From JBOFOR01 sp051654865 (GTDB lineage Bacteria; Bacillota; Clostridia; Peptostreptococcales; Peptostreptococcaceae), in assembly GCA_051654865.1 (NCBI GenBank), contig JBOFYV010000013.1:58716-122715 (forward strand): DNA of 64,000 nt, given 5' to 3'. The position numbers and the translations under genes are program-made. Shown here piece after piece: positions 8,963 to 16,612 of this stretch (positions are counted from its first letter, which is position 1; the number at the start of each line of letters is the position of its first letter). The notes beneath the pieces are model-generated. The model was given only the letters and a program-made list of their open reading frames with translations. It was not told the origin of the DNA and made no database searches.

Positions 8963-9137
8963 GGACTTTATCAAACAACACAAGGTAAACTCTAATTTAT
9001 CAATGTAAGAAAATGATTAAATTTAAATTAAAATGTAGAATAACATTAAAAATAAGTTAAAAAAAGTTAACAAAAACTACCTATGAAAGGGGTTTTTCAC
9101 CTTAAAAGTTAAAACTATGTAAAAAAACGTCTAAAAC

Positions 9138-9191
9138 TTTACTAGTACTTAACTTAAATCTAATATGGATTTAACTTTTTATATGTAATAT
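9138..9191 (+). promoter_or_regulatory. Second Pho-box array, upstream of pstC
   Basis: TTTACT at 9138, TTAACT at 9149 and TTAACT at 9171 fall on an 11-base grid. TAATAT at 9186 could be the -10 element. The run TTTACTAGTA is also found in the pstS promoter. A further AT-rich set (TTAAAA 9046, TTAAAA 9057, TTAACA 9067) may extend it upstream. It would give pstCAB-phoU its own PhoP-dependent promoter. The rest of the 8963-9240 stretch shows no gene. Confidence 0.65.
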
Positions 9192-9246
9192 GTACTTGTG
9201 GGAACTTAAGGAAATATTTATACAAGGTTAATTTAGGAGGTTGTTT

Positions 9247-10167
9247 ATGTTAGCTAAGTCTCAGTTAGTAAATGAAAGCAAGAGAGACTACAAAAACAAT
9301 AATAAGAGTAAGTATGTTATTGAGAAAGTAGCAAAGAATGTATTTTTAGTAAGTGCATTAATAGCTGTCATAAGTTTATTATTGATAATTGGATTCGTAT
9401 TTTATAAGGGGTTAACCCCATTTATATTTAAAGGATATTCATTCATGGAATTTTTAACTGGAGCTGATTGGGTGCCGTCATCTGATAAGTTTGGAGTTGC
9501 ACCAATGATAGTAGCATCTATATTTGCAACTATTGGAGCACTGGTTATAGGAGTTCCTGTAGGAATACTAACTGCGGTATTTATAGCTGAGGTAGCACCT
9601 AAAAGGTTAGCTAAAATAATATCACCAGCAGTTGAGTTGTTAGCAGGTATACCATCTGTATTATATGGTGTGTTTGGATTAGCAGTTATAGTACCTGCTA
9701 TACAAAGTATGTTTAATTTACCAAAGGGTCAAAGTTTACTTGCTGTAATACTTGTTTTAGCAGTAATGATGCTACCAACTATAATATCAGTATCAGAAAC
9801 AGCTATTAGAGCAGTACCAAGAGCATACAAAGAAGGATCATTAGCACTAGGTGCTTCAAAAATAGAAACTATATTTAAAGTTATACTACCAGCAGCTAAA
9901 TCTGGTATATTAGCTGCGGTTGTTTTAGGAGTAGGTAGAGCTTTAGGAGAGACTATGGCGGTTATATTAGTTGCAGGGAATTCACCTGTTATGCCTGGTT
10001 CAATTATGGATAGTGTAAGACCTTTAACAACAAATATAGCACTAGAAATGGGATACGCGTTTGGTACTCATCAAGAAATGTTATTTGCAACAGGTGTTGT
10101 ATTATTCACATTTATATTAATACTAAATCTAGTTTTAAACAAACTTTCAAACAAGGCGGTAGACTAA
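9247..10167 (+). CDS. pstC: Phosphate ABC transporter permease PstC
   Basis: Inner-membrane permease of 306 residues with six hydrophobic helices. The first follows a charged N-terminus rich in Lys and Asn. The coupling-helix region reads RAVPRAYKEGSLALGAS, then EAA-like GRALGETMAVILVAG, both typical of PstC. It forms the phosphate channel with PstA. ATG 9247 is preferred over TTG 9241 because TTAGGAGG ends 6 bases before it. pstA starts 1 base after the stop codon. Confidence 0.95.
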   Translation: MLAKSQLVNESKRDYKNNNKSKYVIEKVAKNVFLVSALIAVISLLLIIGFVFYKGLTPFIFKGYSFMEFLTGADWVPSSDKFGVAPMIVASIFATIGALVIGVPVGILTAVFIAEVAPKRLAKIISPAVELLAGIPSVLYGVFGLAVIVPAIQSMFNLPKGQSLLAVILVLAVMMLPTIISVSETAIRAVPRAYKEGSLALGASKIETIFKVILPAAKSGILAAVVLGVGRALGETMAVILVAGNSPVMPGSIMDSVRPLTTNIALEMGYAFGTHQEMLFATGVVLFTFILILNLVLNKLSNKAVD

Positions 10168-10168
10168 T

Positions 10169-10993
10169 ATGAGAAAGTTAAAAGAGAATATATTAAAATT
10201 ATTAATTTACTTATCAACAATATTTACAGTTGCAACATTAGTAATTATTGTAGGATATATATTTATGAAAGGTATAGGAGGGATAACTCCAACTTTCTTA
10301 TTCAGTGATTATTCAGCAAGTGGAGATGGCGGTATAATGCCAATGATAGTTGCTACATTATATACAGTTGCTCTTTCGATTTTAGTAGCAACACCAATAG
10401 GAATATTATCAGCAATATATTTACAAGAGTATGCTAAAAAAGGAAAAATTGTTACGGTAATAAGATTTGCTACAGAAAGTTTAGCAGGTATACCGTCTAT
10501 TATATATGGATTATTTGGAGGAATATTCTTCGTAGTTACTTTAGGGATGAAGTATTCGATTTTATCAGGAGCACTTACTGTTGCAATTATCATATTGCCA
10601 GTAATAATAAGAACTACAGAAGAAGCATTAAAAACAGTGCCTCAAAGCTATAGAGAAGCTTCATTAGCTTTAGGATCAACTAAGTTCCAAACATTATACA
10701 AAGTGGTTTTACCAAGTGCAGTACCAGGAATACTGTCTGGATTAATATTATCAGTAGGTCGTGTTATAGGAGAATCTGCAGCTATATTATTAACAGCAGG
10801 TACAGTAGCGCAAATGCCAGGAACTATATTTGATAGTGCTAGAACACTAACAGTTCATGCGTATCTATTAACTAAAGAAAAGGGAGATATATCAGGTGCA
10901 GCTAGTATAGGTGTTGTACTAATAGTAATGGTATTATTCCTAAATACAATAGCTAAAATTGTAGCTAAGAAATTAAACAAAGCAAATTATTAA
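10169..10993 (+). CDS. pstA: Phosphate ABC transporter permease PstA
   Basis: Partner permease of 274 residues with six membrane helices. The PstA coupling segment is KTVPQSYREASLALGSTKFQT, followed by GRVIGESAAILLTAG. It forms the heterodimeric phosphate channel with PstC. The gene is packed tightly between pstC and pstB, in the canonical order. Confidence 0.95.
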   Translation: MRKLKENILKLLIYLSTIFTVATLVIIVGYIFMKGIGGITPTFLFSDYSASGDGGIMPMIVATLYTVALSILVATPIGILSAIYLQEYAKKGKIVTVIRFATESLAGIPSIIYGLFGGIFFVVTLGMKYSILSGALTVAIIILPVIIRTTEEALKTVPQSYREASLALGSTKFQTLYKVVLPSAVPGILSGLILSVGRVIGESAAILLTAGTVAQMPGTIFDSARTLTVHAYLLTKEKGDISGAASIGVVLIVMVLFLNTIAKIVAKKLNKANY

Positions 10994-11013
10994 TAAAACT
11001 TACGAGGTGCAAA

Positions 11014-11778
11014 ATGAATTCAAATAATGAAACAAAATTAAGTATTAGTAATTTAGATTTATTTTATGGAGATAATCAAGCATTAACAAACATAAATATG
11101 GAAATAAAGAAGAATAAAGTTACTGCATTAATAGGTCCATCAGGATGTGGTAAATCAACTTTTTTAAGAACTTTAAATAGAATGAATGACTTAATAGATA
11201 ATGTAACAATAAAAGGAAATATAGTAGTTGATGGCGAAGATATATATAAGAGTGAAGATGTCATAAAACTACGTACAAAAGTAGGTATGGTATTTCAAAA
11301 ACCAAATCCATTCCCAATGAGTATATATGACAATGTAGCATATGGACCTCGTGTTCATGGTATAAAAGATAAGAAGACACTAGATAAAATAGTAGAGGAA
11401 AGCTTAAAAGGTGCAGCTATTTGGGATGAAGTTAAGGATAGATTAAAATCATCAGCCCTTGGATTATCAGGTGGTCAGCAACAACGTATATGTATAGCTA
11501 GAGCTATTGCAATGAAGCCAGAAGTTATACTTATGGATGAACCTACATCAGCACTTGATCCAATATCTACATTAAAGGTAGAAGAATTAATAGAAAACTT
11601 AAAAGATAATTATACAATAGTAATTGTCACGCATAATATGCAACAAGCTGCACGTATATCTGATGATACTGCATTCTTCTTAAATGGAGTGTTAGTAGAA
11701 TATAGCGACACAAAAACCATGTTTACTAGCCCGAGGGATGAGCGTACAGAGGATTATATAACAGGAAGATTTGGATAA
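11014..11778 (+). CDS. pstB: Phosphate ABC transporter ATPase PstB
   Basis: Cytoplasmic ATPase of 254 residues. It has Walker A GPSGCGKST (41-49), signature LSGGQQQR from residue 151, Walker B VILMDEPTSALDP and the switch histidine in IVTHNMQQ. The linker after Walker A (LNRMNDLI) is characteristic of PstB rather than other importers. It powers PstCA. An ACGAGGTG site precedes the ATG. Confidence 0.96.
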   Translation: MNSNNETKLSISNLDLFYGDNQALTNINMEIKKNKVTALIGPSGCGKSTFLRTLNRMNDLIDNVTIKGNIVVDGEDIYKSEDVIKLRTKVGMVFQKPNPFPMSIYDNVAYGPRVHGIKDKKTLDKIVEESLKGAAIWDEVKDRLKSSALGLSGGQQQRICIARAIAMKPEVILMDEPTSALDPISTLKVEELIENLKDNYTIVIVTHNMQQAARISDDTAFFLNGVLVEYSDTKTMFTSPRDERTEDYITGRFG

Positions 11779-11805
11779 AAAAATCTAAGAGGGGTCTATA
11801 ATACT

Positions 11806-12459
11806 ATGGTGAATACAAATTTAGAATTAAATATAAACACATTGAAAAAATATACTATAAACATGATAGATAAATGTGATGAAGCACTGAATGCATCTAT
11901 TGATTGTATGGTTAGAAAAGACTTAGAAGGTGCTAAATTAGTAATAGAAAAAGATGATGAAATTGATTTATTAAGAGAGTATATTAGAGATAGAAGTATA
12001 GAGCTTTTAGCTTTAAAGCAGCCAATGGCTAGGGATTTAAGATATGTATATGCATTAGGTAATATCGCTATAGAGTTAGAGCGTATAGGTGATTATGCTG
12101 TGAATATATGTCAAGAGACTTTAAAAATAGGAGAACAACCATATATAAAATCGTTAATAGATATACCTAAAATGGCAAAAGAATGCAGTGAAATGCTTAA
12201 TGAAGTTAAAAGAGCATTAGAAGAAGCTGATGAAAAGTTAGCTTATGATACAGCTTTAAGAGATGAAGTGGTTGATAAGTTATATGAGCAAATTCATGTG
12301 GATTGTTTAGAGATAATGAATAGTAAAGCCGGTACGGTTAATCAAGGAGTTAGACTTCTATTTGTAGGAAGATATCTTGAGAGAGTGGGAGATCATATAA
12401 CTAATATATGTGAAAAAGTTATATATGCCATAAACGGCGAAATGATGGAGATAGGATAA
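11806..12459 (+). CDS. phoU: PhoU phosphate-signalling regulator
   Basis: All-helical protein of 217 residues made of two PhoU repeats. Both repeats end in the metal-binding E/DxxxD-type motif (ELERIGDYAVNICQ and YLERVGDHITNICE). PhoU connects Pst transport to the PhoR sensor and limits phosphate uptake. It is the last gene of the pst operon, 27 bases after pstB, and its stop codon lies inside the terminator stem. Confidence 0.95.
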   Translation: MVNTNLELNINTLKKYTINMIDKCDEALNASIDCMVRKDLEGAKLVIEKDDEIDLLREYIRDRSIELLALKQPMARDLRYVYALGNIAIELERIGDYAVNICQETLKIGEQPYIKSLIDIPKMAKECSEMLNEVKRALEEADEKLAYDTALRDEVVDKLYEQIHVDCLEIMNSKAGTVNQGVRLLFVGRYLERVGDHITNICEKVIYAINGEMMEIG

Positions 12460-12482
12460 AACTTTTGTTTTATCCTTTTTTT
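12454..12482 (+). terminator. Terminator of pstCAB-phoU
   Basis: GGATAAAAC / GTTTTATCC stem with a TTTT loop, then seven T. The ascending arm contains the phoU stop codon. Confidence 0.92.
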
Positions 12483-12499
12483 ATGGTATCAGGGACCGC

Positions 12500-12571
12500 G
12501 AAGGTGAGTATTGTATAAGTTTTCCTTCCGGCTAGCGCAAGGTCGGTGCAACTTATACAATACTCACCTTC
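12500..12571. repeat. Palindromic element, copy 3
   Basis: A perfect 22-bp inverted repeat (12500-12521 with 12550-12571) encloses a 28-base loop containing CCGGCTAGCGCAA at 12528-12540. The loop-proximal ten bases of the left arm, TGTATAAGTT, are the same in copy 2, while the outer arm halves differ and still pair. Loop orientation matches copy 1 and opposes copy 2. It lies 17 bases beyond the phoU terminator. GACC (12495-12498) and GGTC (12579-12582) could add an outer helix. Confidence 0.87.
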
Positions 12572-12726
12572 TCTAAGTGGTCATAACTTATAAAAAGGGA
12601 CAATAATAAAGTTTTATTAGTCGAGAGTGGAAAGGCTTAAATGTAGTTTTATGTGCAACATTGTATTATAATAAGGTTTAAATATTATAGATAATTTATG
12701 CGTTATATAGAGTGAGGAGATTTTAT

Positions 12727-13563
12727 ATGGTTAATAGGTATTTTAGGTTTATTGCTTTGGGAGTTGCTACTTTAGCAGTGTTTTTTTATTGGCAGAATAA
12801 TGATATTACTGTTACTAATGTTGAGTTTAAGAGTGAAAAAGTGACGGATGGGTTTGAGGGGTATAAGATACTTCAGGTTTCTGATCTTCATAATAAGAGG
12901 TTTGGCAAGGGTCAAAGAAGGCTGGTTGAACTTACTAAAGAGATAGGTCCTGATGTGATTGTTATTACTGGTGATGTTATAGATAGTAGGAGAACTAATG
13001 TAAATAAGGCCTTAGAGTATGCTGATAAGGCTGTTGAGATAGCTCCTGTTTATTTTGTACCTGGTAATCATGAAAGTCGTGTAGATGAGTATTTACAGCT
13101 TAAAGAAGGTTTAGTAAAGTCTGGTGTTAAGATATTAGATAATAAGAGTGAAGATATTTTTATAAATGATGAAAGGATAAGTTTGATTGGTATGAATGAT
13201 TTAACTTTATTTGATTCTGAAAATATAAAACAGAGCTATGAAAGAGTTTTGAATAATCTTGTTAATGAAAGTGGTGATGGATTAAAGGTTTTATTGTCTC
13301 ATAGACCGGAACTTTTAAATGTGTATACAAGGCAAGGTTTAGATTTAGTTTTTACTGGTCATGCCCATGGCGGTCAGATTAGATTGCCTTTTATAAATGG
13401 ACTCTTTGCACCTGGACAAGGCATTCTACCGAAATATACTAGTGGAGTGTATAAACAAGGAAAGACTAATATGATTGTAAGTAGAGGTTTAGGTAATAGC
13501 TTGTTTCCTTTTAGAGTGTTCAATAGGCCGGAATTAATAATTGCTAGATTAAGTTCAAACTAG
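12727..13563 (+). CDS. Membrane-anchored metallophosphoesterase
   Basis: Calcineurin-like phosphoesterase of 278 residues with an N-terminal membrane anchor (about residues 5-22). It carries the metal motifs DLH (about 57), TGDVIDS, PGNHE, LLSHRPEL and GHAHGGQIRLP in the usual order. It resembles the YaeI/YkuE group, some of which act on lipid-linked or cell-wall substrates; the substrate here is unknown. ATG 12727 is chosen because GTGAGGAG precedes it; an in-frame GTG at 12712 is part of that site. Codon use is more GT-rich than the neighbours. Confidence 0.9.
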   Translation: MVNRYFRFIALGVATLAVFFYWQNNDITVTNVEFKSEKVTDGFEGYKILQVSDLHNKRFGKGQRRLVELTKEIGPDVIVITGDVIDSRRTNVNKALEYADKAVEIAPVYFVPGNHESRVDEYLQLKEGLVKSGVKILDNKSEDIFINDERISLIGMNDLTLFDSENIKQSYERVLNNLVNESGDGLKVLLSHRPELLNVYTRQGLDLVFTGHAHGGQIRLPFINGLFAPGQGILPKYTSGVYKQGKTNMIVSRGLGNSLFPFRVFNRPELIIARLSSN

Positions 13564-13726
13564 GTAAAGAATTAAAGCTAACGTTGAGAAAAATAAGCAT
13601 ATTTTTTTAGTAAAAATCATATATAAATTATATCTAGATATTGCTCAAAAAAGGTGTTGCATATTTAGAAACAAAGTTCTAAAATTTAAGTGAAAAGGTT
13701 TTTATGAATACAAAGGGGGCTTTAAA

Positions 13727-15118
13727 ATGGGAATTGAAGTTAATGGAGTAATAGAAAATGCAATAGCAGAAAAAAATGCTAAAGATGTTGTAGAAACTAT
13801 AATTAACGATGTTAAAAATAGAAACAAAGGTGAAGAAGAATTTCATCAGACTGTAGAGGAAGTTTTACATTCATTAGAGCCAGTATTAATTAAACACCCA
13901 GAGTACATAAAAGAAAGAGTTTTAGAAAGATTAGTAGAGCCTGAAAGACAATTAATGTTTAGAGTACCATGGACAGATGATAATGGAGATGTTCAAGTTA
14001 ATAGAGGATTTAGAGTACAGTTTAATAGTGCTATAGGACCTTATAAAGGTGGTCTTAGATTCCATCCATCAGTTAATTTAAGTATAATAAAATTCTTAGG
14101 ATTTGAGCAGATATTCAAGAACTCTTTAACTAGTCTTCCAATAGGAGGAGGTAAAGGTGGTTCTGACTTTGATCCTAAAGGAAAATCAGATAGAGAAATA
14201 ATGAGATTCTGTCAAAGTTTTATGACAGAGTTATATAAACATATAGGTCAAGATGTAGATGTACCGGCTGGAGATATAGGGGTAGGTGCAAGAGAGATAG
14301 GATACTTATTTGGCCAATATAAGAGAATAAGAAATGCTTATGAAGGCGGAGTATTAACAGGTAAAGGATTAACTTATGGAGGTTCTTTAGCTAGAAAAGA
14401 AGCTACTGGATTTGGTTTAATATACTTCACTAATGAGATGTTAAACTATCATAATCATAGCTTTGAAGGTAAAAGAGTTGTAATATCAGGTTCAGGAAAT
14501 GTTGCTATATATGCTGCTCAAAAAGCTACTTCATTTGGAGCTAAAGTAATAGCTATGTGTGACTCTGCTGGATATGTAGTAGATGAAAATGGTATAGATT
14601 TAGATTTAGTAAAACAAATAAAAGAAGTTGAAAGAAAGAGAATAAAAGAGTACGCTGCTAGAAAAGAAGGCGCTCAGTACTTTGATGGTCAAAAAGGTAT
14701 ATGGTCAGTTAAATGTGATGTAGCTCTACCATGTGCAACTCAAAATGATATAAGTATAGAAGAAGCTAGATTATTAGTAGAAAATGGGGTAATAGCAATA
14801 GGAGAAGGTGCTAATATGCCATGTACTAATGAAGCGGTAGATTACTTCTTAGAAAGAGGAATATTAGTAGCTCCAGCTAAAGCTGCAAATGCAGGAGGAG
14901 TAGCAACTTCAGCTCTAGAAATGTCTCAAAATAGTATGAGATTATCTTGGACATTTGAAGAAGTGGAAGAAAAATTAAAAGGAATAATGATAAACATATT
15001 CAATGCATCTAAAAATGCTGCAGAAGAATATGGTCATAGTGGAAACTATGTTGTAGGAGCAAATATAGCAGGATTCTTAAAAGTAGCTGATGCTATGATG
15101 AGTCAAGGTGTAATATAA
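13727..15118 (+). CDS. gdhA: Glutamate dehydrogenase
   Basis: Hexameric glutamate dehydrogenase of 463 residues, interconverting glutamate and 2-oxoglutarate plus ammonium. Visible are the substrate-binding region YKGGLRFHPSVN, the catalytic lysine context LPIGGGKGGSDFDP, and the Rossmann motif SGSGNVAIYAAQKA. It carries about ten to fifteen extra N-terminal residues compared with E. coli GdhA. NAD versus NADP preference cannot be fixed from the motif. GGGGGC precedes the ATG. The gene is monocistronic, ending in a terminator. Confidence 0.95.
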   Translation: MGIEVNGVIENAIAEKNAKDVVETIINDVKNRNKGEEEFHQTVEEVLHSLEPVLIKHPEYIKERVLERLVEPERQLMFRVPWTDDNGDVQVNRGFRVQFNSAIGPYKGGLRFHPSVNLSIIKFLGFEQIFKNSLTSLPIGGGKGGSDFDPKGKSDREIMRFCQSFMTELYKHIGQDVDVPAGDIGVGAREIGYLFGQYKRIRNAYEGGVLTGKGLTYGGSLARKEATGFGLIYFTNEMLNYHNHSFEGKRVVISGSGNVAIYAAQKATSFGAKVIAMCDSAGYVVDENGIDLDLVKQIKEVERKRIKEYAARKEGAQYFDGQKGIWSVKCDVALPCATQNDISIEEARLLVENGVIAIGEGANMPCTNEAVDYFLERGILVAPAKAANAGGVATSALEMSQNSMRLSWTFEEVEEKLKGIMINIFNASKNAAEEYGHSGNYVVGANIAGFLKVADAMMSQGVI

Positions 15119-15140
15119 TAACTAAAATAGATGAGAGAAA

Positions 15141-15168
15141 GGGTTGAACATATTGTTCAGCCCTTTTT
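15141..15168 (+). terminator. Terminator of gdhA
   Basis: GGGTTGAACA / TGTTCAGCCC stem (one G-T pair) with a 3-base loop, followed by five T. Confidence 0.9.
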
Positions 15169-15265
15169 GCGTATTAAGACATTATATTGTGTTTAAGTAA
15201 ACACATAAATATTTTCACATAGCATATATATTACATTAGGATAATTATTTACTAGGAGGTAAAAT

Positions 15266-15604
15266 ATGAGTAATTATTATGATTATTGTAAAACTATTTC
15301 AGATGCTTATTATCCTAAAATATATAAGAAAATAAATTATTATATAGAACTAGAATTGAAAGAAATAGACAAAGATAGATTACATCCATTTCCACGAAGC
15401 AAAGACTTTGAATATATAGTAGAGTGTGTTTACAAAAGATATAAAAAATATGTAAATGAAAAGATTATTGAAGGCAAATTTTCACATAATAATTATACGA
15501 ATGAAGATTTAGTCTTATTGACTAAAGATTTAATAAAAATATTAGCAATACAAAGAATAATGAAAGATAGAGAGCGTTTTAAAGACTATCCATTTTACTA
15601 TTAA
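15266..15604 (+). CDS. Hypothetical protein, Tyr/Lys-rich
   Basis: Protein of 112 residues that I do not recognise. It is rich in tyrosine, lysine and isoleucine, has no signal peptide or membrane helix, and looks largely helical. A conspicuous segment is HPFPRSKDFEYIVECVYKRY. An ACTAGGAGG site precedes the ATG at good spacing and codon use matches the neighbours, so it is probably a real gene. It stands alone between gdhA and the FUSC-like gene. Confidence 0.7.
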   Translation: MSNYYDYCKTISDAYYPKIYKKINYYIELELKEIDKDRLHPFPRSKDFEYIVECVYKRYKKYVNEKIIEGKFSHNNYTNEDLVLLTKDLIKILAIQRIMKDRERFKDYPFYY

Positions 15605-15669
15605 TACATTATACTATTGTATGGACAAAATAAATTAAGAACGATTTTAGACAACTAGGAGGTGATAAT

Positions 15670-16542
15670 ATGAAATTAAAAAAGGTCGGAATGAGAACTA
15701 TTAAAACTGGAATAGCAGTGGGGTTGTGTGTATTTGCAGGTAAATATTTAGTACAAAATCCAATGTTTGCAGGTGTAGGATGTGTTGTATCTGTTCAAGA
15801 TACTGTAAAAGGGTCTGTTAGACTAGGGTTTAATAGAATACTTGGAACTATGATAGGAGGATTGGTGGGGTACTTATCAGTACTTGTTGCATCAGGAGAT
15901 CCTATAATGGCTGGGTTAGGTATTATGGCTACAATTTATGGATGTAATTCATTAAAAATAAACTCAGGAATAATTGTTTCAAGTGTAACATTCCTTTCGA
16001 TACAGTTAGGTGTAATTACTTCTAACCCTGCATATTATTCTATACATAGAGTGATAGATACATCTGTAGGTGTATTAATAGGAGTGATGGTAAACTATAT
16101 ATTAGCTAGGCCGGACTATGTTGAAAATACAACTAGACACTTACATAAGATAGAAAAAATAGCTAAAGATAATTTATATTCAAAAATTATAAATAAAAGC
16201 AAATTTAATATGGTTAAGCTTGAAAAAGAAATAACTAGAGTTGAAGGTATGTACTCAAAACTTGTAGATGAGCTAAATTATAGTAAGAATGAAGCAGACC
16301 TAGAAAATATTCAAAAAGAAATATCTCTATCAAAAGAACTTTATTTCCATATGCAGTCAATAGAACTTCTAGAAAGAAAATTATATTTAAACAAAGAGAA
16401 TTATGATGGTATAAAGCATTTATTAAAATTAGATAATTTAGATTGGGATGTAGATGAAGAAAAAAGTCCAGTATTTAATTATCACTTAAGTAAGATAATT
16501 TATGGAATAAATCAATTACATAAAATGAACCGTTCAAGCTAA
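15670..16542 (+). CDS. FUSC/aromatic-acid-exporter-like membrane protein
   Basis: Protein of 290 residues. Four to five hydrophobic helices fill the N-terminal 150 residues, starting with MRTIKTGIAVGLCVFAGKYL. A cytoplasmic helical tail with coiled-coil character fills the rest. The RLGFNRILGTMIGG segment is typical of the FUSC/DUF939 family, which includes aromatic acid exporters and YgaE-like proteins. The substrate is unknown. AGGAGGTGAT precedes the ATG. The hydrogenase gene follows 68 bases later. Confidence 0.8.
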   Translation: MKLKKVGMRTIKTGIAVGLCVFAGKYLVQNPMFAGVGCVVSVQDTVKGSVRLGFNRILGTMIGGLVGYLSVLVASGDPIMAGLGIMATIYGCNSLKINSGIIVSSVTFLSIQLGVITSNPAYYSIHRVIDTSVGVLIGVMVNYILARPDYVENTTRHLHKIEKIAKDNLYSKIINKSKFNMVKLEKEITRVEGMYSKLVDELNYSKNEADLENIQKEISLSKELYFHMQSIELLERKLYLNKENYDGIKHLLKLDNLDWDVDEEKSPVFNYHLSKIIYGINQLHKMNRSS

Positions 16543-16557
16543 CAAATCATAAATAAA

Positions 16558-16612
16558 ATACAGTGCCTTTGTAAATATTATTTTAAATAAGTAAATTTAG
16601 GAGGCACTGTAT
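16558..16612 (+). promoter_or_regulatory. Hairpin covering the hydrogenase ribosome site and start
   Basis: ATACAGTGCCT (16558-16568) is the exact reverse complement of AGGCACTGTAT (16602-16612). Two further G-U pairs extend it to 13 bp around a loop of about 28 bases. The descending arm contains the last bases of the AGGAGG ribosome site and the first two bases of the start codon. As RNA it would mask translation initiation; as DNA it is an inverted repeat that a repressor could bind. Which applies is open. Confidence 0.65.

Noticed and set aside
7973..12571. Palindromes as integron attC sites around a GNAT cassette
   Set aside because: attC sites keep conserved outer boxes (RYYYAAC / GTTRRRY) and a variable middle. 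Here the loop is conserved and the outer arms vary, and no integrase gene is visible.
13565..13726. Sigma-54 promoter ahead of glutamate dehydrogenase
   Set aside because: GG and GC pairs near GGTGTTGCAT are only 6 bases apart instead of the required 12.
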